Of a stretch of 64,000 nt of DNA, positions 13,829 through 25,109 are shown in pieces; positions within the stretch are counted from its first letter, which is position 1, and each line of letters starts with the position of its first letter. The stretch spans positions 7,271,333 through 7,335,332 of the forward strand of contig NC_092189.1 in the NCBI RefSeq assembly GCF_043641665.1, in the 5' to 3' direction. The notes beneath the pieces are model-generated. The model ran no database searches, had not been told where the DNA came from, and saw nothing but the letters and a program-made list of their open reading frames with translations. The DNA is from Enoplosus armatus. Its lineage: Eukaryota > Chordata > Actinopteri > Centrarchiformes > Enoplosidae. The position numbers and the translations under genes are program-made.

Positions 13829-14560
13829 CGTTGAGTTTTATGCTAATCGTATTGTATACTTGTTTGTGTTTGGGCTGTGTTATATGTATTTTCATGTTGA
13901 GTTCTGTGTATTTGTATAAAGGCCCTTCTAAGGACGGCCATTGCAGACTAGCTTGGGCTATAAATGCTGTGATATGTGGCATTGGTCCATGCTATATACT
14001 TGTCCTTATAAAAATAAACATTAAATATATAAATAGGTTTTTTTTACAGTGCTGTGACTTAGCACAAAAATGGGTATGAACTGTCATGCTCACATTAATT
14101 CTATTAATACTCTTAACTTTGACAGCATATAATGACTATTATGGAGGTATAGAAGAACAGTCACAGTACATATATATTCAAATAGACTATTATGATTAGC
14201 CACATTGAGTTCTATGGTTATTTTATTGTATAATTGCTTGTGTTATGTGCTGTATTGTATATATTTTCTTGTTGAATTTTCTGCATTTGTATAAAGGCCC
14301 ATCTAGGGACAGGCACTGCAAACTAGCTTAGAGTATAAATGCTGTGGTATGTGGCACTGGTCCATCCATGCCATATACGTGTCCCTATAAAAATAAACAT
14401 TACATTAAAAAAAATATCCGAGTCATTACATGACTTAGTGCAATTGTATAAATACTCATAACTTTGACACGTTCTCAGCATGTCATGAATACTATAGAGG
14501 TAAAGAAGTACAGTCACAGCATATAGACATTCTCATATAGACCAGATTATCTATAGAAGT
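13829..14560 (+). repeat. Tandem duplication, two units of about 370 bp
   Basis: Two consecutive, diverged units lie at about 13829-14205 and 14206-14560. Each has the same order of landmarks: a TTGTATA/TTGTGT-rich start, TTGTATAAAGGCCC, a GCAAACTAGCTT-like block, GCTGTGATATGTGGCA-like sequence, CCTATAAAAATAAACATT, then a CTTAACTTTGACA-like block and GAACAGTCACAG. The TATAAAAATAAACATT end resembles a retroposon 3' tail, so the duplicated unit probably contains a retroposon fragment. Short open frames on both strands here are not genes. Confidence 0.7.
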
Positions 14561-14685
14561 AGATAAAATCCTCTTTCCACCATCTGATGCAGTGTGTCCC
14601 TGACCTACTCAGCAAAAATACTGTATGGTACAATCTTTAATACACACAATGTATAACCTAAATAATTTATCATAATCAATGTCAG

Positions 14686-14996
14686 ATGAGTTTAGCAGCA
14701 CAGCTGTTGGGTTGGCTTCCTCAAGCCTTTTCCCTCGAGAACATTAATATTGATGACGCGGGAGGAAGGCTGACCAAGCTCTCAGTCATTCTCTCTCTAC
14801 CATATCTCTCTCTCTCTCTCTCTCTCCCCCTCCCTCCCTCTTATACCCACACCCTGGATGCAGGCAGGCGTGCACACACCGGCAGATCTCACTCAGCTTC
14901 CGCATCGCTCTCCCTTCTCCATCTCTGTGTCTCTATCCCTCCCTACTCTCTCTCTCTCCGCTGCTGGATTTTAGCCCACTGCTGTGTGGAACACCG
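14686..14996 (+). promoter_or_regulatory. Probable promoter and non-coding first exon of the beta-thymosin gene
   Basis: A TC-rich segment (about 14800-14840 and 14925-14960) precedes a GT donor at 14997 in the context ACACCG|GTAAGAAC. The first coding exon begins behind an AG acceptor only 5 nt before the ATG, so an upstream 5'-UTR exon is required, and this donor is a good candidate. The transcription start was not located. No TATA box is evident; TC-rich 5' ends are typical of highly translated genes. Confidence 0.5.
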
Positions 14997-15634
14997 GTAA
15001 GAACGAACTGTCTCTCCTTCAGTGTGTTCTTCATTTCTCTGTGTCATTGTGTCTCTTTCTGGTCCTGTTTTTACTGGAGTCAAACAAAGGATTGGGGTGT
15101 GGCTGGATGAGGAGAAGCTGGCTGCTGATGGCAGCTGTGGAATGACGTGAAAGAGGGATGTTGAGGGTGATGATGATGGTGGTGATGATAAGGGAACAAT
15201 AGAGCAAATGTTTGTATAATTACAGTTGAATTGAAAAAGGTGAGATTATGACTGCTGCTGTTAATATCAAGACTTGGCAGGGCTGGCTTTAGCCACCATT
15301 TGCAGCTGAGGGCAATCGAGAAATGATTCAGTGTGCCTCGTTTCAAGAAACCGAAATATGTAAAATTCTGGCCACGTGCCCAGCATATCTATTTCTCTGT
15401 CAAACTGATTCTATTAGGCCCCATTTGAATTCAGACTAGTGAGAATAATGTTACAGTAGCTTGGTTTGCAAATGACTGGCTGCAGGCTGGTGGTCTCTGG
15501 CAGAGCAGTAGCTCAAACAGGCGTGACTGGGCCAGACTGTGCAAGACACATTAGTCAGACCTGAGGCTAGGTCAGGAATATGACTGCAGTGGAACCCGTG
15601 TAGCATTGCCTAAATCCACGAGGCTGCAGGGGTG

Positions 15635-15639
<5 letters not shown>

Positions 15640-15680
<41 letters not shown>

Positions 15681-15700
15681 GAAAGAGAGAGAGAGAGAGG
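15640..15700. repeat. (GA)n microsatellite in thymosin intron 1
   Basis: GA dinucleotide tract with occasional GAAA interruptions, lying inside the presumed first intron of the beta-thymosin gene. Confidence 0.93.
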
Positions 15701-16062
15701 ATGCGGAGGAAGAGAACAAAGACCTCAGCCTCAGAGAGGGAAAAGCAGAGACAAAGGAAAGGACAGACAGCTGGGTAAAAATAGGCACATGTTAGCTACA
15801 TAGGCATTTTGAAGAGGAGGAATGTCAAGACAGAGCATGTGTGGGAGGCAGCCACCACTCACAGGCATGCATGTGGACGTGTCTGAGCCGTACATGTCGT
15901 AGCCACTCCCTTTTTGTGCAGTCTAATATCAGACAAAGCCATTAAGATTTTGGACAGCTCTCGTGATGACTTCTCAAACATTGTTCTTATATTGTAAAAC
16001 ATATCTCATATAATAAGTATATGGTTTATTATGTTACGCTGCATTACCAATATGATGGCTGA

Positions 16063-16498
<436 letters not shown>

Positions 16499-16683
16499 CT
16501 TCTGAGCACATGAAGAAAAGAAGCTGAGATGCCACAGCAAAAAGCACTTTCTTTTGATTATCACAGTATTTTAATCTCTTGATTTGTCTTCAGAAAAGGG
16601 TGCTCTTGAGCTCCCCTGGGGTGCCGTAAGGGTATATGGCATCCTCACATGGGGGCTCTCTTACCACTCGGGTGAGAAAACGT

Positions 16684-16797
16684 TAGCCTGGATGCCTGTC
16701 TTGCACTGTTAGCCTATAGCTAACATGTCTCCAATATTGCCAAACTGGGGAGTGGTGTAGTGATGTAGCACAGAGAGAAAGGCAGGCATCCAGGCTA
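16684..16797 (+). repeat. Perfect 15-bp inverted repeat in thymosin 3' UTR
   Basis: The arm TAGCCTGGATGCCTG at 16684-16698 has its exact reverse complement at 16783-16797, 84 nt away. The loop contains a smaller TTAGC/GCTAA inverted repeat at about 16708-16722. Both lie between the stop codon and the poly(A) signals, so a transcript would be able to fold into a nested stem. It could instead be the remains of a small foldback transposon. Confidence 0.8.
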
Positions 16798-16864
16798 GGG
16801 GGGAGGTGGGGGATGTCTACAGACGTGGGGGCAATCAGAGTCTAATCATGTGGGATGTTTTCTT

Positions 16865-16896
16865 AATAAACTTTTTACTTTTCTTTATGAAATAAA
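16865..16896 (+). terminator. Poly(A) signals of the beta-thymosin gene
   Basis: AATAAA occurs at 16865-16870 and again at 16891-16896, about 370-400 nt after the stop codon, consistent with one short 3' UTR. Confidence 0.7.
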
Positions 16897-17494
16897 TATG
16901 AAGACGTGGAACCAGTCAGTCCTGTGCATGTTGCTGTCTCCTTTATGTCCATGTACATATTTCAGACTCTAATACACAAACTCATGAGGCATGGATGGAT
17001 CATGCACGGCCATGGAATAAATACACAATAAAAATGATTTGTCTGGACTGCTTGCAACTGGCATGTACAGTACGTCAAGTATTGTAGTACACACCTCATA
17101 TTTGAGTGCATACTCAAAGCTATAATATTGATGTTAATGATGACAAGTTTCACCAGATTTTTAAGATTTAGACAAAGTTCACTGCACAAACAGGGTTCTT
17201 ATTTTAGTGTAGGCCACATCACTGAAGAATAATTTAAGAGTTGGCAACACACATTTTCATACCTTAATAATAATATTAGTGTACTCCAAGTGGCTATTAG
17301 ACATATCACAATCATGTGCATATATACAGAAAACTAAACGAACACAATAATACATTCACTACAAATCTGTAAAATAAATGAATAAAAGTCAACTTTTTAT
17401 TATGAGACGCTGTTTCATCTTCTCTTTTTAATTGGCTCGACAAGGCAGCTAGCCTGCTAATGTTTCAAGCTAGCTTGGATGGTGCGTTTTTTAC

Positions 17495-17775
17495 ATTAGA
17501 GCTTAAACAATTAGTTGATTAATGGACAGAAAATAAAGTGGAACGGTTAATTGTTGAAGTAATTTTTATGCGGGAAAATGAAAACCTTTACGTTTTAGAG
17601 CTTTCGTTTGACAAAAACAATTTGAAGACATCAATTTGGGCTCTGGGAAATTGTGAAGGGTATTTTGTACTACTTTCTGACATATTATCAGCCAAATGAT
17701 TAATTGTTAATATATGTGGTAAATACTAGGCAGATTAATGGACGATGAAACTGATCAGTAGTTGGAGCCCTTCTT
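17495..17775. repeat. Dispersed teleost repeat, family A, copy 3
   Basis: The left end is AGAGCTTAAACAATTAGTTG and the right end is GATCAGTAGTTGGAGCCC. The interior TTTGAAGACAT...TTGGGCTCTGGG matches the copy at 9.1-9.3 kb in the same orientation. It lies between the thymosin and wnt8 genes. Confidence 0.7.
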
Positions 17776-20200
17776 GTCACCATTCAGTGAATATTAACAG
17801 CAACATCAATACAACATCACTGTAGTGATTTCAAGGCTCCCCAGGAGAAAGATACACTATGTCATGAAGTAGGACACAAAGAGAGCTGTGGGTTTCTCTT
17901 CTGTTGCTGTAGCTAACAGGAGCTAGCTTGCTAGCTTGCAGCTGCTGACCCTGCTGGAGGCTGGAGGAGTGTGATTGGCTGAAAGGTGGAGGGAGGCGGG
18001 GATTGGCGACAACAATACTGTCAAAATATTATAATATTATAAAACATTTCAACACTTTAAAAATACAAGTATGAAATAAAGATAGACGTCTGAAAGGGGG
18101 TATTTTAAATAAATATCACAATCATTAAATATAACTAAGAACAACATTTAAGAGAGAATGCTGAAATAACATTTCAGTTTTAACAATGTATTGAATTATT
18201 TTACTATTTATAGGATTTTTAGTTCTGCATTAACGAATAGATAACATCTTTATGTAGCCTATTATTTATTTATTACAGGTTATTTTGAGTTCTAGGCAGC
18301 AGCCTACTACAATGGGCACTTACAGCCCACGATGTGCTGCCTGACTGATGTCGCTGGCTGGCGTCAGCAGTCCTGCCACCCTCCCTCGGACTGTCAAGCC
18401 CGTCACCTCCTGAGCCCTTATTGCTCCATTTCTCTCACCTTACACTGCCATAAATCACCCGTCGACGCTCCCAGGACGGCCTAATGTGTCCGAAATGTCT
18501 GTTAGGACTATTTAATTAACGTGCATTTTTACCTCGTGTTATTCTAAGCAAAGTGTAATCCAAAAGGTTCTGACTCGTTTCCTCTCCTGTAAACTGTAAC
18601 GTCGAGCTGGAATACACATCATCCAAACCGGCATACGAAATTGAATCCATTATGAAGTAAGGAGCACTTAAATCATTATTATTCACTTTTTCGTTTAGTC
18701 TATATTATTAATTATAACATTCATTATCAATTATCAAATTATAGCCTTTGACAGGTGACACATTTTCTCATTTCAATTTGAAATTTACAACAGGCTAATA
18801 AAAAAAAAGATATGAAACATATTTCTTTCATTAACACTTAACAAATCACGTTATTGTCCCTGGAAGTTTCGACGAGAAACCTAGCACCCATGCTGCAACA
18901 CGCCCAGCTGGATAGATGACTATTGTTCGCAGGTTATTAACCCATTAAAATGGGTAAACGAGCCTTCGGTTAAGGATAAATTATGAATTGATTTTGAATC
19001 ACTCTGTATTATTCCTCAGCCAGGTGTTGAGGGGCTGCAGGTTTCAGTCATGTTGCACAGTGAATGCGGGCGATATCTAATTAGTGGGGATTATCCTCAC
19101 CTCCACCTCTCCTCTGTTGTGCGGAGGGCCTCGCCCAGCCGGCCGGCCATTGTCCGCCGCGCTGAGTGAATTGTTGTTTTAAGGGATTTTGAGTGGCTTA
19201 CAGGGGATTTGACAAGTGTAAGCGATCTAATTTAAAAACGGTAATGTTAATCACTAACTTGGTAACTTCTCTCACATCAAATCACAGTGCGGGTATGAAA
19301 CGACAGAAACTGGCCTGATGACTGTTGATGATCGCAGTGATTATGGAGGCTAGATCAAGGAAGATAATCAGCAGAATTAAATGTGATGGGACTAAGTGCT
19401 GGATAATCCCTGATTTCTATAATGAATGGCCTTTATGAATCTAGTTTTAGCCTACAAATCAAAACCATGTACAGACCAAAATGACTGACCACGCATTATT
19501 CTAACTGGTTCAAACATTAAAGATCTTATTTGTTTACACTCTTGTAAATTCCAGACTGTTTTCACACCAAGTTGTTTCCCAGGGAAACATCTATTATCCT
19601 ATTATCACGACGATGCCAATGTCGCCGACGTGTGAGGCAGTATTTACATGACTATACACCATCAGCTCCTGAAAGACTTTATGGCTTTGTAGTCACTGTC
19701 TTTCCCCCTGGGACGCTGGTGCCATTTCCCAAATGTTTCCAACTACACATGTGAAGCCTCACGACGGCGTTCAGCACTGTATTTCCGTAATGCATGACAG
19801 GAACTTCATAATTGGGAACCCTATTTTTAATGTTATGTTTGTGGCGTCTGTACAGCAGCCAACCCCACTTCAAATCCCTTAATAATAAATCACTTTAATA
19901 GTCCAATAATAAATATAATAGAGGCTTATATGACTCAAACACTCAGTAGCTTTACAGTGACCTTATTGCGCATAATGATGATGGCCTATTTATCTGAATA
20001 AACTTCTGAATTGAATGATTATATGATTCATATTTTTTGTTTTTATTGTATTTGTTTTTAATGTGTAAGGATCATATGGGATGATATATACTGATTGAAT
20101 TCGCTGGATGAGCTTCAGTTCGTGGGGAAAGTGTGTAAGCGTTACAGCCTGGGAACCACAGGTGAATGAATGAGGGGCTGTTTAAACGCTCTGCGTCACT
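17776..20200. other. Upstream flank of wnt8, candidate regulatory DNA
   Basis: No coding sequence supported. The stretch at about 18990-19260 is unusually rich in developmental factor motifs: ATCTAATTAG, GGGGATTATCC (Gsc/Otx type), CAGGTGTTG (T-box half-site like), CCATTGTCC (Sox type) and a CCGGCCGGCC palindrome. wnt8 in fish is known to be controlled by T-box, Vent-class and Gsc factors, so this is a plausible enhancer, but binding is not shown by sequence. Confidence 0.4.
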
Positions 20201-20201
20201 T

Positions 20202-20212
20202 CTTTGAAGTGC
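20202..20212 (+). promoter_or_regulatory. TCF/LEF-like motif upstream of wnt8 gene 1
   Basis: CTTTGAAGTGC contains the TCF/LEF core CTTTGAA and lies 243 nt before the ATG. The same 11-mer occurs at 22854-22864, 175 nt before the ATG of the second wnt8 gene. Confidence 0.5.
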
Positions 20213-20332
20213 ACTTACGCACCGACGGCTCCTATCTGTCTATAGGACGCGGCAATCAGTGTCGTCGTTGACGCATTTTCACAGTGAAACGTTACCTGCG
20301 CGACAAATCTGTCAATCAAAGGGGCACGACCA

Positions 20333-20340
20333 TATAAATA
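20333..20340 (+). promoter_or_regulatory. TATA box of wnt8 gene 1
   Basis: TATAAATA lies about 110 nt upstream of the ATG, which would place transcription start near 20363-20368 and give a 5' UTR of about 80 nt. Confidence 0.6.
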
Positions 20341-20444
20341 TCATCAGCGCGGAGTCTGGCTACAGCTTCAGTTGCCTCCTTCTCTCTTTGGTACCCACAT
20401 CTGGGATCCGGACTAACAGGCCTCTCTGTGGAAATACAGCTGCT

Positions 20445-22415
20445 ATGGGACCTTTGAATCTCCTTCCAGCCGTGGTTCTGTCCATGTGCTGTCATGTTCA
20501 GATTGCATTAGCTTGGTATGTCACTTACTTTTTTTAAATTATTCATTTTAAAATACTACAGTGCAATGTCTGTTTTGCTGGTGGTGTAGATACCGGGGAT
20601 TAACCTTGTGTTCTTGTCTTCTTTCTATAGGACCGTGAATAATTTCCTCATGACTGGACCTAAGGTAAATACATTTTTGACATCATCTATCTGGACCCGT
20701 ATTGTGCGTAGAACCTTCTTTTGGAGCATCCAAATCAAATATATTAGCTGATTTTGTCATGAATAAATAGCTTTTCTTATTGCTTAAATGCAATAATAAC
20801 ATTGCCCTTTTTTTTCCTCTCCCAAGGCTTTTCTGACCTATGCCAGCAGCGTGCAAGTGGGCGCACAGAGTGGAATACAAGAGTGCAAACACCAGTTCGC
20901 GTGGGAGAGGTGGAACTGCCCGGAGAACACGCTCCAATTATCCACACACAACGGCCTTCGAAGTGGTAAGTTATGCATATCCACATTTACTTGTATCATA
21001 CGCATGCCATGCAGCAGTGGGGTGGTGAGTTCAATTCCAGCAACTGTCAACTTTGCTGAAGTTAGTCCTTCGACGCAGAGAGGGTGCTGTAGCTGTTTGT
21101 GCGCTCTGACGTCCATGGAGAAGGGACACAAACATAAACTCATAAACTCCCTTGCTGGAACCACATTGATAAAAACACCCAACATGCCCAACATTGTTAC
21201 CTTTACGGTTTACGCGCGTTTTACGCACAGTGTTACGCACAGTGTTTGAGCGCAGCCGCTGCGCGTTTATGGTGCCAAACTGGATTGCAAAGTATAACAT
21301 TGTGGTTTGCTTTCTTGTCACTTCTTGTAGCCACAAGGGAGACGTCTTTTGTCCATGCCATCAGCGCGGCCGGAGTGATGTACACGCTCACCAAGAACTG
21401 TAGTATGGGAGACTTTGACAACTGCGGCTGCGATGACTCCAGAATTGGACAGACAGGTATATTTCTATTCTACGCGTGGTCTATTTACTATTAGACTAAC
21501 CTTTTTAGTCTTAGAACTGAATAACAATGTGCACCTTTGAACCTCCAGGTGGCAGAGGATGGATTTGGGGAGGCTGCAGTGATAATGTGGCGTTTGGCGA
21601 GAAGATCTCCAAACAGTTTGTGGACGCACTGGAAGGTGGGCATGATTCGCGCGCAGCAGTCAACCTACATAACAACGAGGCAGGCCGACTGGTAAAATAT
21701 GCTTTTACTGCTCCTGGAGTCACTCGAGTTTGTTAACACAACGTCATGTCTTTTGGCAGTGGCATTTGCGCATGTGTTTAAACCGAAGAGGAAAGTTGTG
21801 CAGGTTTGATGATTAAATGTCCAACTAACACTCTCACTGTCTTGGCAGGCAATCAAAGCTACCATGCGGAGAGCCTGTAAGTGTCACGGGGTGTCCGGGA
21901 GCTGCAGCATCCAAACCTGCTGGATGCAGCTGGCCGACTTCAGGGAAGTAGGCAGCTACCTGAGGACGAAGCACGAACACGCAAAGAAACTGGAGATGGA
22001 CAAGAAGCCTGCGAGGGTCGGGAACAGCGCAGACAACCGAGGGGCCATCGCGCATGCTTTCCGGAGCATCGCTCGCACGGAGCTGATTTACCTGGAGGAT
22101 TCCCCGGATTACTGCGTCAAGAACCACAGCACGGGCTTCCAGGGCACAGAGGGGCGGGAGTGTCTCAAGGGTGACAAGAACATGTCCCAGTGGGAGAAGA
22201 AGAGCTGCCGCAGGCTGTGCTATGAATGCGGCCTCAGAGTGGTGGAGAAGCGCATCGAGGTCGTCAGCAGCTGCAACTGCAAATTCCACTGGTGCTGCAC
22301 CGTCAAGTGTGACAAATGCACGCAAGTTGTCACTAAATATTACTGCACACGTAAAGACGGTGGCAGAAAACCTCAGAATAAAACGAAGCGCAGGCACCGT
22401 GCGCGCAGGCACTGA
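20445..22415 (+). CDS. wnt8a: Wnt8a, upstream tandem copy (ORF1-like), 359 aa
   Basis: Six exons: 20445-20515, 20631-20664, 20827-20965, 21331-21456, 21549-21691, 21849-22415. All junctions are GT-AG and in phase. The product is a secreted lipid-modified Wnt ligand for Frizzled/LRP, acting in ventrolateral mesoderm and posterior neural patterning in fish embryos. The N-terminus is a hydrophobic signal peptide ([11 protein letters not shown]...). Family landmarks are [35 protein letters not shown] with the acylated serine at about Ser187, and the cysteine-rich C-terminus with [17 protein letters not shown] and NMS glycosylation sequons are present. The tail is strongly basic ([11 protein letters not shown]). 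Length equals that usual for Wnt8a. The ATG is the first after the TATA box that gives a signal peptide. A second paralogue starts 613 nt after the stop. Confidence 0.97.
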
Positions 22416-22722
22416 CTGCCATGTGTTGCACATAGTCCTCATCACTTTTCATTAAATTCAGCATCGTGGACATCAGTAGGAGTCATTCTGTATTACAACA
22501 ATGTTACTTTCATTTTGAACCATCACATCACCCGAAGCCGTTTAATGCACTTTATGTTACCGATTTGACTCTGTATAAAAATCAAACTGTTTTCTGACAC
22601 CAAACTCTCCTCATGCTCACCGGTTTATGTCGGTGAGATAACTTGTCTTAACTAGATTTGTCTTCTGTGAAGACTGAAAATTGTCTAATATTTTATATGT
22701 ATTTTAAATGAAATTTGTACCT

Positions 22723-22835
22723 AATAAATATTTTTCTACAATATGCATGACTCAATCTGATTTGTCGGTGACAATATTCTGATTCCGTTATTTGTATATT
22801 GGTGCCCTGGTGTCACACAGGGGAAGGAAAATAAA
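22723..22835 (+). terminator. Poly(A) signals of wnt8 gene 1
   Basis: AATAAA at 22723-22728, about 308 nt after the stop, followed by a further AATAAA at 22830-22835. Both lie upstream of the second gene's ATG at 23029, so the first gene can be terminated on its own; read-through would give a two-cistron transcript. Confidence 0.65.
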
Positions 22836-22853
22836 CTGTCGCCTAATGCCATC

Positions 22854-22960
22854 CTTTGAAGTGCGCATATAGGCGTCTCCTGAACCCGTCACCCAATCAG
22901 CTTTCTCGGACCCCGGGGACAAAGAACAAGACTTCCATTTGTTCTTCATTCAAATAAAAG
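22854..22960 (+). promoter_or_regulatory. Candidate promoter of wnt8 gene 2
   Basis: The compact 0.6-kb spacer holds CTTTGAAGTGC (22854-22864), a CCAAT box (22893-22897) and a TATA-like AATAAAAG (22953-22960), in that order, 70-175 nt before the ATG. The first motif is shared with the promoter of the upstream copy. Confidence 0.5.
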
Positions 22961-23028
22961 AGAAAGTTGCAGCACACAGGGTCAAAATAACTAGTTCTCT
23001 ACTTTGAGGGCTAACAGTGAAGACGACA

Positions 23029-24939
23029 ATGGTGCATTCGTTATTTTGGCTCCTGCCTCTTTTATACAAAATGTGTCCGGGACATGCTTGGTAAGAGACG
23101 GTTTGCCTGCATCTTTTTTTTATGTGTAGACTAATGATAAATTGATCTCACTCTTTATCCTCTATCTTCCTCTCAGGGTGGCAAGTAACTTTCTTATGAC
23201 TGGACCCAAGGTAAATGGAAAATACTTGATTGCTGGGATTACCCTGACAAGTTAAGGATAACATTTCAAAATGTGAATCAAGCCCCAAAAACATTGGCAT
23301 TATCTCTCCTGCAGGCCTATCTCACCTACGCAAGAAGCGTGCAGGTGGGCGCACAGAGTGGGATTGAGGAGTGCAAACACCAGTTTGCGTGGGACAGATG
23401 GAACTGTCCCGACAGCGCAACCCAGCTCAGAGGACTAAGACGCGGTAGGTTGAGATTGTAAATACAATTCCTTCACCGAGTTATGAAATTCCATAAATGC
23501 TGAAGACAAATGTAATTTATGCGTAAAACACACACCATGCACTGACGTGGAAACACTGCTTTATACGGGTCCACAAGACAATATGAACTAAGGCCCATCA
23601 GTCAGGCCACATATGTGTGCTCCATTCACTTTCATGTTGCCTATAAAGAAGTCCATGTTTTATTCTAAAAAGCCACAGTTGCAGCTAGACACACTTTATC
23701 ACAGTATTTTTTTTTTTTTTGAAAAATCATTATTACATAATTCTTCTTCTTCTTCTGATCGCTTGGTGATATAATGAATTAATGCAGGTTTGAACTGCCT
23801 TTGCCCTGCATGACATATAAAACGTGATTGCCCGTTTCCTCACTGACAGCCACCAGAGAGACTTCTTTCGTCCACGCCATCAGTGCAGCGGGGGTCATGT
23901 ACACTCTGACCAGGAACTGTAGTTTGGGAGACCTCGACAACTGCGGCTGTGATGTCTCCAAGAACGGAAAAATTGGTGAGGTTCCCAGCAAAAAATACAT
24001 ATATTAGTATTATCTTATGTCTAACATGCTTCTGCCTTGTTGTACACACATAACTTAAATTTGATCTATGAGCATTTGGAGTTAAGATATTTCCTTTCTT
24101 TAGAGGGTTAACGCTGGGGATCTGATTCTAAGTGATATTATGTGTGCAGGTGGCCGTGGCTGGCTGTGGGGGGGCTGTAGTGACAACGTGGATTTCGGGG
24201 AGAAGATTTCCAAACAGTACGTGGACGCGCAGGAGACAGGTCAGGACTCCAGGGCTGCTGTCAATCTGCACAACAACGCGGCTGGGCGGCTGGTAAGTTG
24301 TGTTCACACCACAATTATTTAACTAACATTGCACAGTTTCAAAGTCGTTGGAAGTAATCAACTTTCCCGTGTTTCAAACAGGCTGTGAAGGCAACAATGA
24401 AGCGCATCTGCAGATGTCATGGCATGTCTGAGAGCTGCAGCGTCCAGACCTGCTGGACGCAGTTGTCAGATTTCCGGGAAATCGGCAACTACTTGAAGAT
24501 CAAGCACAGTCAGGCCCAAAAACTGGACATCGACAAAAAGCGCATGCGGGCTGGCAACAGCGCGGACAACCGAGGTGCCATCGTGGACGCGTTCGGCAGC
24601 ATCGCCCAGACGGAGCTCATCTACCTGGAGGACTCGCCGGACTACTGCCGGAAGAACAGCAGCTCGGGGCTGTACGGCACCGAGGGCCGGGAGTGTGTGC
24701 AGCACGGGGAGGGTTTAACCCAGTGGGAGATGCGCAGCTGCCGCAGGTTGTGTCATGAATGCGGCCTGAGGGTGGAGGAGAGGCGCACGGAGGTGGTGAG
24801 CAGCTGCAACTGCAAATTCCACTGGTGCTGCACGGTGAACTGCGACGACTGCTCCCAGGTTATAGTCAAACATGTGTGCGCCAGGAGGGAAGGCGCTGAC
24901 GGGAACGGCTTCAGGCGGAGATACCGTGGACCCAAATGA
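23029..24939 (+). CDS. wnt8a: Wnt8a, downstream tandem copy (ORF2-like), 350 aa
   Basis: Six exons: 23029-23090, 23177-23210, 23315-23444, 23850-23975, 24150-24292, 24382-24939, all in phase. Exons 2, 4 and 5 are exactly the same size as in the upstream copy (34, 126, 143 nt), so the two are tandem duplicates. The signal peptide is [16 protein letters not shown]. Landmarks are [37 protein letters not shown] with the acylated serine at about Ser181, and [11 protein letters not shown]. The C-terminus ends RRRYRGPK and lacks the long basic tail of the first copy. Zebrafish has a comparable pair made partly from a bicistronic transcript. Expression is expected in embryonic margin mesoderm; this is family knowledge. 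Exon 6 is GC-rich compared with its flanks. Confidence 0.96.
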
Positions 24940-25103
24940 AAAGATTTTATACGGATGTGTTACCTGTCTGGATCACAGTTAAGTCTGTTGAATGAGGGCC
25001 AATATGAAGATGTTAAATGTCTGCTGCACTTTTCATTTCTTGTTTTTATGTCTCCTTGTATAAATACGTGTCTATTTATGAATATTGTGTTTTGTTTAAT
25101 TAA

Positions 25104-25109
25104 AATAAA
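25104..25109 (+). terminator. Poly(A) signal of wnt8 gene 2
   Basis: AATAAA 165 nt after the stop codon in an AT-rich context. Confidence 0.65.

Noticed and set aside
15606..15803. Arg/Glu-repeat open frame
   Set aside because: Translation of a GA microsatellite within the thymosin intron.
20259..20444. Open frame running into wnt8 exon 1 from upstream
   Set aside because: It starts at a non-ATG codon, covers the TATA box and 5' UTR, and the signal peptide begins at the ATG at 20445.
21001..21110. Possible tRNA-derived SINE piece in wnt8 intron 3 (GGTGGTGAGTTCAATTCC)
   Set aside because: Only a B-box-like fragment is seen; no A box at proper spacing, tail or target-site duplication.
21834..22445. 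Long minus-strand open frame opposite wnt8 exon 6
   Set aside because: It is the antisense shadow of a GC-rich Wnt coding exon; its peptide has no family features.
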